Below are positions 26,403 through 37,665 of a DNA stretch of 64,000 bases, piece by piece (within the stretch, counting starts at the first letter, position 1; each line of letters begins with the position of its first letter). The notes under the pieces were generated by a model. It ran no database searches and was not told the DNA's origin. It was given only the letters and a program-made list of their open reading frames with translations. The position numbers and the translations under genes are program-made. Source of the DNA: Viscum album (lineage: Eukaryota > Streptophyta > Magnoliopsida > Santalales > Viscaceae); NCBI GenBank assembly GCA_963277665.1, contig OY728153.1, forward strand, positions 269,240,250 to 269,304,249. Direction: 5' to 3'.

Positions 26403-28027
26403 TTAAGGAGGGTTTGAGGATTTATCTTGAGGAATAGCAAGTTGCTTTCCTAATCTAAGTGCAATTGCACTTACATTACCCTTGGGTTGGGTAATGGTTG
26501 AGCTGGGAGTTGGGAAGAATTTGATTGTTGTTGTTGGCTCAGGTGGGATGCAAGTTGACCTATTTGAGTTTCAATGTTTTTAAGTCTAGAACGGGTGAAG
26601 GAGGAAAGATCTTCCACTGCACTTTCCCATGGTTTCTTGGAAGAAGAGGCTTGTCCCTGGTTGGGATTGCCTTGATTTTGGTTCTTGGGAAATCGATTAT
26701 ATTGGTTTTGGAATTGGGAAGGCTCACTAGGATAATGGAATCCAGGAGGAGGATTGTTCCTTTGAGGTTGATGAACAAAAGGATAAGGTTGATTGAAGTT
26801 ACCACTACCTTGACCATATTGGAATTGGTTTGGGTTTTGAGGAGGGAATTGAGGGGGGTGAGATATGGGATTACCATACCTAAGGCCTTGGTTATTGGAA
26901 GAAGAGAAGGGCTCAGAGTGAGGTTGGTTGAAGTTTCTAACAAACAGACCTGATATTTGAGGATTGGTGTTCCGCTGAGCATGTGCTGCATTGAGCTCCA
27001 TTGGTCCAGATGAATCGGATTGATCCTCTTGAAGTTGTGGACATGTGTCAGTTGGATGAGATGGAGAGTTGCAGATTCCACAGTTTTTGACAGGTCCAGG
27101 AAACATTGATTGCGGAGAATACGAGGTTGGGGATTTTGTAGCCCCAGCTAGTTGTCTCACAAGACCTGTAAGTTCACTCATCCACTCGGTCATTTTGCTC
27201 GGTTCAATTGATTGATTATCTTGGGCTTGTTTGACTTGAGCATGTTCTCGAGTATGGAATTGTTGTGTGTTTGCTGCCATGTTACTTATGAGATCTCTTG
27301 CATCTGCAGGAGTTTTATCAACAAGAGCACCACCACTTGCGACATCTATGAGAGTTCTTTCCATAGCCAATAACCCCTCATAGAAGTATTGGATCAAGAG
27401 TTGGTCAGGAATTTGGTGATGTGGGTAGGTTTCAACATGCTTTTTTAACCTCTCCCATTACTCATGGAGTGATTCACTTGGGAATTGATGAATACCACTT
27501 ATTTCCTTTCAGATGGAAGCGGTACGAGAAGCAGGAAAGACTTTTTCTAGAAAGAGACGCTTCATGTCATTCCATGTAGTTATGGAACCAGGAGGGAGGT
27601 AGTAGAGCCAAGACTTGGCAGATTCAGCTAGGGAGAAATGGAATTCTCAGAGTTTGATTTGTTCCTCAGAAACCCCTTGAGGATTCATGGTAGAGCATAC
27701 TACTTGGAACTCTTTAAGGTGAAGATGTGGATCCTCACTGGCTAGCCCGTGAAAATGAGGGAGAAGATGAATCAAACCTGATTTGAGTTCGAAGTCATCT
27801 TCTATGTTTGGATATTGAATACTAATAGGTTGGTAATTCATATCAGGGGCAGCGAGTTCTTTAAGGGTTTGTTCCCTAGGATTGGAAATTTCTAATTCTA
27901 TTGGTTGGATGAGGACTGGTTCTTGAATTATTTGATTGTATCTTATGTTCCTCCTATGTTGCCGAAGTGTTCGCTCAATTTCAGGGTCAAACAAATCCGA
28001 GGGATTGTTTGGGAGGCTACGGGGCAT
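26403..28027 (-). pseudogene. Athila copy A gag
   Basis: The gag polyprotein starts at 28027 (MPRSLPNNPSDLFDPEIERT), 176 bp inside the primer site. The first frame stops at 27647 (a TGA where copy B has an arginine codon), and another stop lies near 27460. 26471-27397 is open and carries FYEGLLAMERTLIDVASGGAL, a Q/N/P/F-rich region and a CCHC zinc knuckle CGICNSPSHPTDTCP with all four ligands present. One base is missing in a C run near 26482 relative to copy B, which shifts the frame before the terminal NPKGNVSAIALR region. The next stop in the protease frame, TAA at 26403-26405, is shared with copy B. Gag would form the virus-like particle. Confidence 0.85.
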
Positions 28028-28202
28028 TCAGAGAGATTTTTGAAGAAAGAGGAAGATGTGTTTTTCTTTGTATTTTTTTCAGTTTATGATTTTTAAGAGG
28101 AAGACGGGTTTTTCTTTGTGTTTTTTTTTAATTTTTTTTAAAATTTGTTTTTTTTTGTGTTTTCTTGACAATAACCAGAAACTAATGACTACTTAAAGCA
28201 TC
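28028..28202 (-). other. copy A leader
   Basis: Short T-rich (A-rich in sense) leader between primer site and gag start. Nothing else is seen. Confidence 0.6.
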
Positions 28203-28220
28203 ATCCCTGGAAACGGCGCC
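28203..28220 (-). other. copy A primer-binding site (tRNA-Asp)
   Basis: The plus strand reads TCCCTGGAAACGGCGCCA, two mismatches from the 3' end of plant tRNA-Asp (TCCCCGGCAACGGCGCCA). It lies two bases from the LTR2 edge. tRNA-Asp priming is usual for Athila. Confidence 0.85.
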
Positions 28221-28222
28221 AT

Positions 28223-30142
28223 TTGAAACACGCAGCCGATTATCGCCTATCGACCGGTCAAAGTTTCGGTGCTCTGCTAATGTGTATAGCAGCACTCGGG
28301 TCGAATCCTCGGCGATGATACTTTGTAATAGTCGTTTGTTTTTAGTTGATTGTATTTTGATTAGGGGGTTTTTTTGTAGTGATTAATTGCAATGACTAAT
28401 TTATTATTTTTTATTTAACAAATTGATATTAATTGGGGTGATTTCATTATTAGGGAGTTAAGCTTGTGATATCCTTGAGTTTTGCTTTATATTACATTTA
28501 AATTAACACCCACTTCACAAGTTGATGTCTATTTGAATTCCTAAGTGTTAAAACTTTAATCCAAGACTTAACTTAACTAGGATTCTAAACTCAATCAGTA
28601 CTTTTTTATGGTAGTGTATTTATGGTTCCAATAATCCATGGAAACCACTTGCTAAACAAAATATGTCATTAATCCATGACATATTATGTCCAACATACAC
28701 AATGTTAAATTAACGAATACTCATCGAGAAAATACTCTCAATCACTTAACATCCCTAAATTTTGACTCACCCCAATGATATATTTACTTAGACACTTGAG
28801 ATTTTAATATTCTGGTTAAAATAATTATGATGATAAATTAAGAATAGAAGGAAAAGAAAGGGATTAGAAAAGAGTGGTACGTCGGACACACACACATGAA
28901 CAATGATGATAATTAAAAACGGGTTTCGATTGAATGAGGAAGCAAAATAAGGGAAGGGGATTCAAATTAATTTTAACTATTTCAAGAACATAAATATTAA
29001 ACTACAGAAGGTGGATTAGAATAAGAGATATTGAATAAGTAACTTGCATTAAAACATAATTACAAAGAAAGAGAATTACAAGATTACAAAAACGAAGAAC
29101 ACGAAAGTAAGTGAAAACAAAGAGAGGATGAAAGGTCTTTCAAGTTAGAACGTGAGTATGGAAGGTCCTCCTAAGCCTTTTTCAAGTCTTTGGTCGTGCC
29201 AATATGATATCCTCTCTTCTGAAATGCCAACCCCTCTTAAAGAGAGAAGGGGAGAGTATTTATAGCCCAAGAAGTGGACTGTTTGCATTCCCAATCTGTC
29301 CCTCCACTTTTATCGCCAATTTGGATATTCAGAAAGCCGAATCATCGAATCTAGCCTTCTTCAAAGTTGTAGACAGTAATGTTTTCCGACTACTCTCAAA
29401 ATTTTGAGTCATTTTGACCTAAGGATCAAAAGTTATTTCCGGTTTATTAAACAAAGTTAAACTGTCCATTTCAATCCAGTATTTTTGAAGTCCATAATTT
29501 GAAAGGGTTTGTGAATATGAATATGCCTTCAAATCCGAATGGTTTCTTCAACAAAGTCGGCCGAATATATCTCCTCTTTTACAATAAAAAATATCAGCTC
29601 GATGTGATGCTTACACCATGCGATATGTCATGCATACTATACTGATTTTAATTCTCGGAAAGAATGGTGGGCTGGAATTCAAAGCATTATTTGGGCCCCT
29701 TGTACTTGGATTTGGGCCTTGAAATTTTTATACAAGATTTAATGTAGTGTCCCCCGAATTATAGTGGAGAGTTAATGTTTTTGGAATTCTCTATTTAGCC
29801 CAATAAATCAATCTTCAAGGATGGTCAAGTTTGTTCACAGATTCTTTGGTCTTGTTTGGGAGGACCATATGACCCTTCAAATGGAAGAATTGGCTCATTG
29901 TACCTTCTAATGAAATGTTTTATATTGAAAGGAGAATCCTAAAAAACAAGAACCACACAATTTGGATCAGTATAGTGATAGTTATTATTAAAACATTAAA
30001 CTGACTCAATTGGACTACTTCTAAAAATGCTCAAAAATTATATTTAATATTAAAATATGAATATTACACACAAATTATGCACTTTTCATTTAAAATCAGT
30101 AAAGGGAGTTAGTAAAATGTAATGAATAAAAGAAAAACATCA
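28223..30142 (-). repeat. Athila LTR2 (shared central LTR)
   Basis: 1,920 bp, TGAAACACG...ACATCA. It is the 5' LTR of copy A and at the same time the 3' LTR of copy B. It is bordered on the left by the copy A primer site and on the right by the copy B polypurine tract, so it has no target-site flanks of its own. Confidence 0.9.
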
Positions 30143-30158
30143 ACTCCACCACACATAG
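30143..30158 (-). other. copy B polypurine tract, damaged
   Basis: ACTCCACCACACATAG on the plus strand. The G run of the sense strand is interrupted compared with copy A. Confidence 0.7.
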
Positions 30159-31040
30159 GATTGTTCATTTCCTCATGTGCGACAAATATAAAAAACATGA
30201 CAAAATCATTTTCACTCACCAACAAAAATTAAAATTTTATTTTTTTACCAATCAGGGGAGGTTCAGACCATTTCACTCATCCATATTGAATTCCACCACA
30301 AGTTGTTACAGAAACAATGTTCCAAAAACAATTCATTTTTCATGCTCAAAATTAGAAATAGAAAATGTGGGCACTCAAAACTTACTCCACTCAAGATGAT
30401 AAAATTAATTTATGGAGCTTCACTCATTCACCAACCAAAAGTGAAAATCTTAGAGTTTGAAAAGAGCTCTCAGTTTATAATCCCTATCCAAAGTGAACAA
30501 GAATCAAGAGGTATTTTTAAGGGGTTTTTCTGTGGCTATGGGACGGTAGGAATATAATGCCCAAGAGAGCAAAGAAGAGGGTTAAAATACCAACATAGAA
30601 AAAGAAATGCACATTTTTTTGAAATAAAACATGGAAGGAAATGAAAACACATATTTACAAGGTAATGATTTTGTGAAGAAAGACACAATAGAGGAATAAA
30701 ATATGAAGGTAATGAGATGATGGAATATTTACAAGACACAAAACTTCTCCCAATGATATAAGAATATAATGCAAGTGTTCTTTTTTTTCTTTTTTTTCTT
30801 TGTTTTTTCGAAAGTTGACCTTGAGACAGATCTCACACTCATATCCCAACCCATGTTTGATCTCCTCACGACACTAATTATAATAGTTATAACAAGGTCA
30901 AAGGTTGAGGAAGAGTGATTTTTGACCTACCCAAGACACAACCCATTTGTTTCATTTTTTTTTTTGAATTTTTTTTTTTTTGAATTTTTTTTTGAACACA
31001 TTTCAATATCATTAGTACAATACATTCACTGAATGAAAAC

Positions 31041-31058
31041 CTTCCCCCCCACACTAAA
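31041..31058 (-). other. internal polypurine-like motif, copy B (1)
   Basis: CTTCCCCCCCACACTAAA on the plus strand, equivalent to 21596-21612 in copy A. Confidence 0.6.
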
Positions 31059-31130
31059 ATGGATTCTTCCCCTCAAGAAAATGATAACACACCAGAAATT
31101 AAGGAAATGATACCCAAAAATGAAATCCAT

Positions 31131-31150
31131 TCCCCCCCCCCACACTTAAA
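31131..31150 (-). other. internal polypurine-like motif, copy B (2)
   Basis: A long C run followed by ACACTTAA, equivalent to 21684-21703 in copy A. Confidence 0.6.
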
Positions 31151-31840
31151 TTTCGAAAAATTATGCAATGAAAATCCATGTTGATATTGGGTGGGAAAAG
31201 GTATTGGGCTTGTAATGTGGCTATCAAAGAAAAGGTTTTCATAGGCTCGATGGGGCTTTCAAAAGGAGGATTAATGTATGGTTAATGGGAGGCTATTTGG
31301 CTATTATAATTATCATGTGGTTCATAAAAATGCCCCTATCATATTAATGCACACTAAGGTAGGAAATTCAGCTCGAAGGTCCACAAACTCAAGACTCACA
31401 AATGGGGGTGAGAACACACATTTTGAAAAGATGGCCATAGGTGGCCTTGGCATGAAAGAAATTGTTTGTTCTCACGGTTTGGGAAAAGCATTTTCCAAAT
31501 CAAAAATTGAGCATTCAAAATTTGTTAATTTTGACACAAAATTCATTATCCAAAGTCATGATGAAAATACAAAAATTTTGAGATGAAAACATGTCTATTA
31601 AATCCCCAAAATGGTTGGAAAAAATTTCAAAACTCGATGGTGAGTAAGCATGACTCTTTTTTTGTAATTTTTTTAAGTAATTGTGTTTTTTAGGTTTTTT
31701 TTTAGTTTTTAAGGTTTTTTTTAAATACACACCCAAACAAGAAAGAGAAAAAGAAAGGGTTTGATGAATAAAGTGGTAAAAAAATGAAATAGAGAGGAAG
31801 AAGAAGAAAGAGGTAGAGATAGGAAGAGATAGAGAGAGAG

Positions 31841-33940
31841 TTAAAGGGAAAGAGGTGCCCCCTGGTTTGGATTTTGTGGGTTTCCATCTCCATCCAGTGG
31901 TGGGTCTACTGTGGATCCAATAGAAGTAGATGATGATCTAGGATTTTGTGTCCTCTCATAGTGATGCTTTAACCGATGTCCATTTACCGTAAATTTCCTT
32001 TTGGAGGAGGGTTCTTGGACTTGCACTGCACCAAATGGGTAAACGTTAGTAATAACAAAAGGACCTTCCCAACGAGAATTAAGCTTACCTGGGTGAAGCT
32101 GAAATCGATAATTTAAGAGAATTACCTTTTCACCTTCATGAAATACCTTTCTCAGGATGTGTTTTTCATGGAGTACCTTAGCCTTCTCTTTGTACATATT
32201 AGAATTCTCATAGGATTCAAGTTGAAGCTCCTCCAGTTCAGCCAACTGCAAAAATCTTTCTTCACTATATTTTTCACAATCAAAATTACAGTTTTTCACA
32301 GCCCAAAAAGACTTATGTTGAATTTCAACTGGTAAGTGACACGCTTTACCAAAAACTAGCCTAAAAGGAGGCATCCCAATGGGTGTTTTATAGGCAGTTC
32401 GATAAGCCCAAAGTGCTTCACCAAGTCTTTCAGGCCAGTCTTTTCTGGTGGGTTTTACAATTCTCTCAAGCACTCTTTTCACTTCTCTATTAGAAAGTTC
32501 AGCCATTCCATTTGTTTGGGGTTGATATGCAATTGAAGTTTTATGTACAACCCCATTCTTTTTTAGGATAGCTTCCATGGTTCTATTACAAAAATGGGTT
32601 CCTAAGTCACTGATCAAGGCACGTGGTGTGCCAAATCTTTGGAATATGTGGGTCTTTAGGAACTCACTAACAGTATCAGCATCATCCTTCCTAGTGGGTT
32701 TGACCTCAACCCACCTTGAAATATAATCGACCACAAGAAGAATGTATGATAATCCATTGGAAGGGGGAAATGGTCCCATGAAATCGATGCCCCAAACATC
32801 CAAGATTTCACAAAAGATTATAGGCTTTTGGGGCATTTCATTTCTCTTTGAAATTGTGCCAAACTTTTGGCAAGTGGGACATGATTGACAAAACTCATGT
32901 GAGTCCTTGAAGAGTGAAGGCCAGAAGAATCCAGAATCTAGGACCTTTCGGGAGGTCCTTTGTGGTCCAAAGTGGCCACCTCCGGGAAGTGAGTGACAGA
33001 ATTCTAAGATGGAAGAATGCTCATTTTCATCAACACATCTCCTAATTACCATGTCTGCCCCAGTTTTCCAAAGTATATTTTCTTCCCAAAAATAGTATTT
33101 TGAATCACTTTTCAACTTCATTTTTTGTTCATTTGAAAACTTTTCAAGAAAAACACCAGAATCCAAGTAATTTACAATTGGGGTATACCATGGTATTTTT
33201 GGAGTGATAGATGAAAGGTGCTCAGTAGGGAATTCAGGATCGATGATTTCTGAATGAGAAGAATTAGAAATTCTACTCAAGTGATCAGCCACAGGGTTTT
33301 CTTTTCCAGGTCTATCTTTTATTTCAAGGTCAAACTCTTGGAGCATTAGGATCCATCTTATTAGCCTTGGTTTGGAATCACTTTTCTTGAGTAAGAACTT
33401 AATAGCAGAATGGTCTGTGAAGATGATGATTTTGGGACCTAAGAGATAGGACCGAAATTTATCTAAGTCATAAACCACAGCTAAAAGTTCATTTTCAGTC
33501 ACAGTGTAGTGATATTGAGTTTCATCCAATGTTTTCGAGGCATAATAAATGACATGAGGAATTTTTTCTCTTCTTTGACCAAGAACAGCCCCAAAAGCTC
33601 TATCAGAAGCATCACACATCAATTCAAAGGGTAATGACCAATCTGGGGGTTGGATTATCGGGGCATATGTGAGAGCAGTTTTGAGTTCATTGAAGGCTCT
33701 CTTGCAAACCTCATCAAAATGGAAAGTGACATCATTTTGGAGCAAACGAGTGAGTTGGAGGGAAATTTTACTGATGTTATGGATGAATCTCCAATAGAAA
33801 CCAGCATGACCGAGAAATGAACGGATGTCCCGAACAGAAGTGGGTTCAGGAAGTGATTGGATGATTTCAATTTTGTCAGGATCAACTTCAATACCATCTT
33901 TTGAAACTATGTTCCCTAGGACAATCCCATTTGCAACCAT
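31841..33940 (-). CDS. Athila copy B: open RT-thumb, RNase H and integrase part of pol (699 aa)
   Basis: This is the longest uninterrupted frame in the window, but it is only the 3' half of a gag-pol gene. Its first Met is internal, and a TAG at 33977-33979 cuts it off from the RT palm. Residues 1-95 are the RT thumb/connection (SFLGHAGFY). RNase H is at about 100-222 with D110 (CDASD), E149/E151, D176 (FTDHSA) and VADHLSR. The integrase zinc domain (C315/H316, H323, C354, C357) is followed by the core D386 (WGIDF), D445 (ISDLG) and E481 (AELSNRE). The last two are 35 residues apart, the DD35E spacing. The C-terminal [10 protein letters not shown]...NSRWEGPF region is also present. All catalytic residues appear present. 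It is a retrotransposon relic without an intact upstream gene. Confidence 0.85.
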   Translation of the reverse strand: MVANGIVLGNIVSKDGIEVDPDKIEIIQSLPEPTSVRDIRSFLGHAGFYWRFIHNISKISLQLTRLLQNDVTFHFDEVCKRAFNELKTALTYAPIIQPPDWSLPFELMCDASDRAFGAVLGQRREKIPHVIYYASKTLDETQYHYTVTENELLAVVYDLDKFRSYLLGPKIIIFTDHSAIKFLLKKSDSKPRLIRWILMLQEFDLEIKDRPGKENPVADHLSRISNSSHSEIIDPEFPTEHLSSITPKIPWYTPIVNYLDSGVFLEKFSNEQKMKLKSDSKYYFWEENILWKTGADMVIRRCVDENEHSSILEFCHSLPGGGHFGPQRTSRKVLDSGFFWPSLFKDSHEFCQSCPTCQKFGTISKRNEMPQKPIIFCEILDVWGIDFMGPFPPSNGLSYILLVVDYISRWVEVKPTRKDDADTVSEFLKTHIFQRFGTPRALISDLGTHFCNRTMEAILKKNGVVHKTSIAYQPQTNGMAELSNREVKRVLERIVKPTRKDWPERLGEALWAYRTAYKTPIGMPPFRLVFGKACHLPVEIQHKSFWAVKNCNFDCEKYSEERFLQLAELEELQLESYENSNMYKEKAKVLHEKHILRKVFHEGEKVILLNYRFQLHPGKLNSRWEGPFVITNVYPFGAVQVQEPSSKRKFTVNGHRLKHHYERTQNPRSSSTSIGSTVDPPLDGDGNPQNPNQGAPLSL

Positions 33941-35848
33941 AAAGTGACATTTTTCAAAATTTAATACAAGGTTACACTAGACACACTTTTGAAGGACTAG
34001 AGAGAGTGAATGCAAGAACGACTCAAATGACTCACCATAAATGGTGAAGTCATCCATGAATACTTCCATGCAGTGTTCAATGAATTCTGAAAAGATACTC
34101 ATCATACACCTTTGGAATGTTGCAGGAGCATTGAAAAGTCCAAAAGGCATTCATCTATATGCATATGTTCCAAAGGGGCATGTGAAAGCAGTCTTTTCTT
34201 GATCTTGATGTGCGATTGGGATTTGAAAATAGCCGGTGTATCCATCAAGAAATCAACAGTGTGACTTTCCGGCCAATCTTTCTAGCATTTGATCAAGGAA
34301 TGGAAGAGGGTAGTGATCTTTTCGGGTGTCAACAGTCAATTTCCTATAGTCAATGCACACACGCCAGTTGTTCTTCACTCGAGTTGTGACTACCTCTCCA
34401 TGTTCATTTGTGACAACAGTTATCCCACCCTTCTTAGGTACAACTTGAATTGGACTAACCCATTCACTATCAGAAATTGGGTAGATAATACCAGCTTGAA
34501 AAAGCTTGGTGATCTCTTCCCTAACTACCTCAAGGATGAGTGGATTGAGTCTTATTTGGGGTTGTCTAACTAGTTTGGATGTCTCCTCCAGATGGATGTG
34601 ATGCATGCAAAGGGCAGGGTTGATTCCTGGTATGTCATCAAGGGTCCAACATAAGGCCTTTTTGTTTTCCTCTAACACTTGAAAAAGTTTGGACTCCTCT
34701 GTTTCAGTAAGTATGGCAGAGATAATGACAGGATATGAGTGATCATGGAAGAGGAATGCATATTTTAGGTGTGCAGGAAGAGGTTTCAGATCAATCTCAT
34801 CTTTCACTTTTGGTCTAGACAACTCAGAAATGGAGGAAGGGACTTCAATTTCATCAGATTCATTTTTCTCAATGTTGTCCAAGGTGGAGCAGTAGAGATC
34901 AGAGTTGATGTGGGATTCAAGAGAGTTTTCAAGTTCCTCTAGAATGATGGAGTCTATGAATGAGAGGTCCACATCAACTTCACCATTTATGACTTAGTTA
35001 ATCATGGTGCAGATTTCACAAGATCCTTTATCATTAGAACATGAAGAACATGGTGGATTGGGGTTCGATTGAATCTTAGAAGTGTCCTCAAAAGCATGGA
35101 TTGAGAATGTAGATTGATCCTCATATGGGTATCGCATGGCTTGGAAAATGTTGAACTTGACCAGTTGGTCACCGAATTCCATGGATAAGATGCCTGAATG
35201 GACATCAATCTTGTTTCTCGCAGTCATGAGGAATGGTCTTCCTAGAATTAGGGGAGATCGAGAAGAGTTCGTCTCACCTTCCATGTCAAGGACATAGAAA
35301 TCAGCAGGGAAGATAAGATCATTGACTCGGACAAGGACATCCTCAATTATTCCCTCGGGACTGGTTGTGCTTCGATTGGCTAACTGAATGACAACACCCG
35401 TTGGGTGCAAGGGACCTAGACCAAGGTTGGAGAATATGGATTTGGGCATGACATTAATTGAGGCTCCTAGGTCTATGAGTGCATCATAAAAGTTGGAACT
35501 TCCAATTTGGAATGGAACCATAAAAGCCCCTGGATCTTTGCACTTTATGGGAATAGACTTCTGGGTGGAAACATTTTCGAAGGTCCTAAGTTGCCTATTA
35601 TGGGTACACAACTCCTTGAGAAACTTGGCATACTTAGGATTTTGTTTTATTACATCTAATAGGGGAATGTTGACTTCAACAAGTCTAAACATGTCGAGCA
35701 TTTCAGGATCAGGTTCAAAGGACTTCCTTGGTTTAGAAACAGCTTGTGGAAAAGGAATTTGGTTCCTAAGTGGAATGGAATGAGGTGATGGAATGGATTC
35801 AGGTTCCTTTTCAATTTTCTTTTTCTTTTCATTTTCTAGGTCAACATT
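33941..35848 (-). pseudogene. Athila copy B protease and reverse transcriptase with in-frame stops
   Basis: This stretch is in the same frame as gag upstream and integrase downstream, interrupted only by stops: 34994-34996 (lysine codon in A), 34253-34255, and 33977-33979. 34994-35701 carries ALIDLGASINVMPKS (aspartic protease) and ILGRPFL. 34253-34972 carries the linker and the RT start PISDSEWVSPIQVVPKKGG, WRVCIDYRKL and HYPLPFLDQMLERLAG. Between 33980 and 34252, in frame, lie the MPFGL/CNAPATF region (one substitution) and FMDDFTIYG with both catalytic aspartates. The RT active site is therefore better preserved than in copy A. Confidence 0.85.
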
Positions 35849-37474
35849 TTAAGGAGGGTTTGAGGATTTATCTTGAGGCATAACAAGTTGCTTTCCTGAT
35901 CTAAGTGCAATTGCACTTACATTACCCTTGGGGTTGGGTAATGGTTGAGCTGGGAGTTGGGAAGAATTTGATTGTTGTTAATGGCTTAGGTGGGATGCAA
36001 GTTGACCTATTTGAGTTTCAATGTTTTTAAGGCTAGAACGGGTGAAGGAGGAAAGATCTTCCACTGCACTTTCCCATGGTTGCTTGGAAGAAGAGGCTTG
36101 TCCCTGGTTGGAATTGCCTTGATTTTGGTTCTTGGGAAATCTATTGTATTGGTTTTGGAATTGGGAAGGCTCACTAGGATAATGGAATCCAGGAGGAGGA
36201 TTGTTCCTTTGAGGTTGATGAACAAAAGGATAAGGTTGATGGAAGTTACCACCACCTTGACCATATTGGAATTGGTTTGGGTTTTGAGGAGGGAATTGAG
36301 GGGGGTGAGATATGGGATTACCATACCTAAGGCCTTGGTTATAGGAAGAAGAGAAGGGCTCAGAGTGAGGTTGGTTGAAGTTTCTAACAAACTGACCTGA
36401 TAGTTGAGGATTGGTGTTCCGCTGAGCATATGCTGCATTGAGCTCCATTGGTCCAGATGAATCGGATTGATCCTCTTGAAGTTGTGGACATGTGTCAGTT
36501 GGATGAGATGGAGAGTTGTAGATTCCACAGTTTTTGACAGGTCCAGGAAACATTGATTGCAGAGAAGACGAGGTTGGGGATTTGGTATCCACAGCTAGTT
36601 GTCTCACAAGACCTGTAAGTTCACTCATCCACTCGGTCATTTTGTTCAGTTCAATTGATTGATTATCTTGGGCTTGTTTGACTTGAGCATGTGCTCGAGT
36701 ATGGAATTGTTGTGTGTTTTCTTCCATGTTACTTATGAGATCTCTTGCAGCTGCAGGAGTTTTATCAACAAGAGCACCGCCACTTGCGGCATCTATGAGA
36801 GTTCTCTCCATAGCGAATAACCCCTCATAGAAGTATTGGATCAAGAGTTGGTCAGGAATTTGGTGATGTGGGTAGGTTGCAACAAGCTTTTTGAACCTCT
36901 CCCAGTACTCATGGAGTGATTAACTTGGGAACTGACGGATACCACTTATTTCCTTTCGGATGGAAGCGGTACGAGAAGCAGGAAAGAATTTTTCTAGAAA
37001 GAGACGCTTCATGTCATTCCATGTAGTTATGGAACCAGGAGGGAGGTAGTATAGCCAAGACTAGGCAGAGTCGGCTAGGGAGAAATGGAATGCTCGAAGT
37101 TTTATTTGTTCCTTAGAAACCCCTTGAGGATTCATGGTAGAGCATACTACTTGGAACTCTTTAAGGTGAAGATGTAGATCCTCACCGGCTAGCCCGTGAA
37201 AATGAGGGAGAAGATGAATCAAACCTGATTTGAGTTCAAAGTAAGATTCTATGTTTGGATATTGAATACCAATAGGTTGGTAATTCATATTAGGGGCAAC
37301 GAGTTATTTAAGGGTTTGTTCCCTAGGATTTTTCATATCTAATTCAATTGGTTGGATGAGGACTGGTTCTTGAATTATTTGATTATCTCTTATGTTTCTC
37401 CTAAGTTGGAAAAGTGTTTGCTTAATTTCAGGGTCAAACAAATCTGAGGGATTGTTTGGGAGGCTACGGGGCAT
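35849..37474 (-). pseudogene. Athila copy B gag
   Basis: Gag starts at 37474, collinear with copy A, and would be 541 codons up to the TAA at 35849-35851. Private stops lie at 37304-37306, 37061-37063, 36920-36922 and 35978-35980. The long open part (35978-36844) carries FYEGLFAMERTLIDAASGGAL, the Q/N-rich region and the zinc knuckle, but its second cysteine is tyrosine (CGIYN), so the CCHC motif is broken. The terminal segment reads NPKGNVSAIALRSGKQL, the usual Athila gag end, and then NPP and TAA. All pieces lie in one frame. Confidence 0.85.
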
Positions 37475-37645
37475 TCAGAGAGATTTTGGAAGAAAGAGGA
37501 AGATGTGTTTTTCTTTGTATTATTTCAGTTTATGATTTTTAAGAGGAAGATAGGTTTTTCTTTGTGTTTTTTTTCAATTTTTTTTAAAAAATTTTTTTGT
37601 GTTTTCTTGACAATAACCAGAAACTAATGACTAATTAAAGCACCA
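37475..37645 (-). other. copy B leader
   Basis: Short T-rich leader matching 28028-28202. Confidence 0.6.
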
Positions 37646-37663
37646 TCCCCGAAAACGATGCCA
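37646..37663 (-). other. copy B primer-binding site (tRNA-Asp), damaged
   Basis: TCCCCGAAAACGATGCCA on the plus strand, four mismatches from the tRNA-Asp 3' end. It lies two bases from the LTR3 edge. Confidence 0.8.
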
Positions 37664-37665
37664 TT

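Larger units (their letters stand above)
30159..31840 (-). other. copy B 3' non-coding region
   Basis: Collinear with 20722-22392: T-rich blocks (about 30781-30810 and 30955-30995), two internal polypurine-like motifs (31041-31058 and 31131-31150) and the same 102-codon plus-strand frame (31278-31586). No envelope-like ORF is seen. Confidence 0.7.

Noticed and set aside
26525..26953. 142-codon plus-strand frame, with a twin at 35990-36400
   Set aside because: It is antisense to the Q/N-rich gag region of both Athila copies; its composition follows from the gag codons.
26560..27081. 173-codon minus-strand frame, with a twin at 36007-36528
   Set aside because: It is the alternative frame of the same gag region, with no motif of its own.
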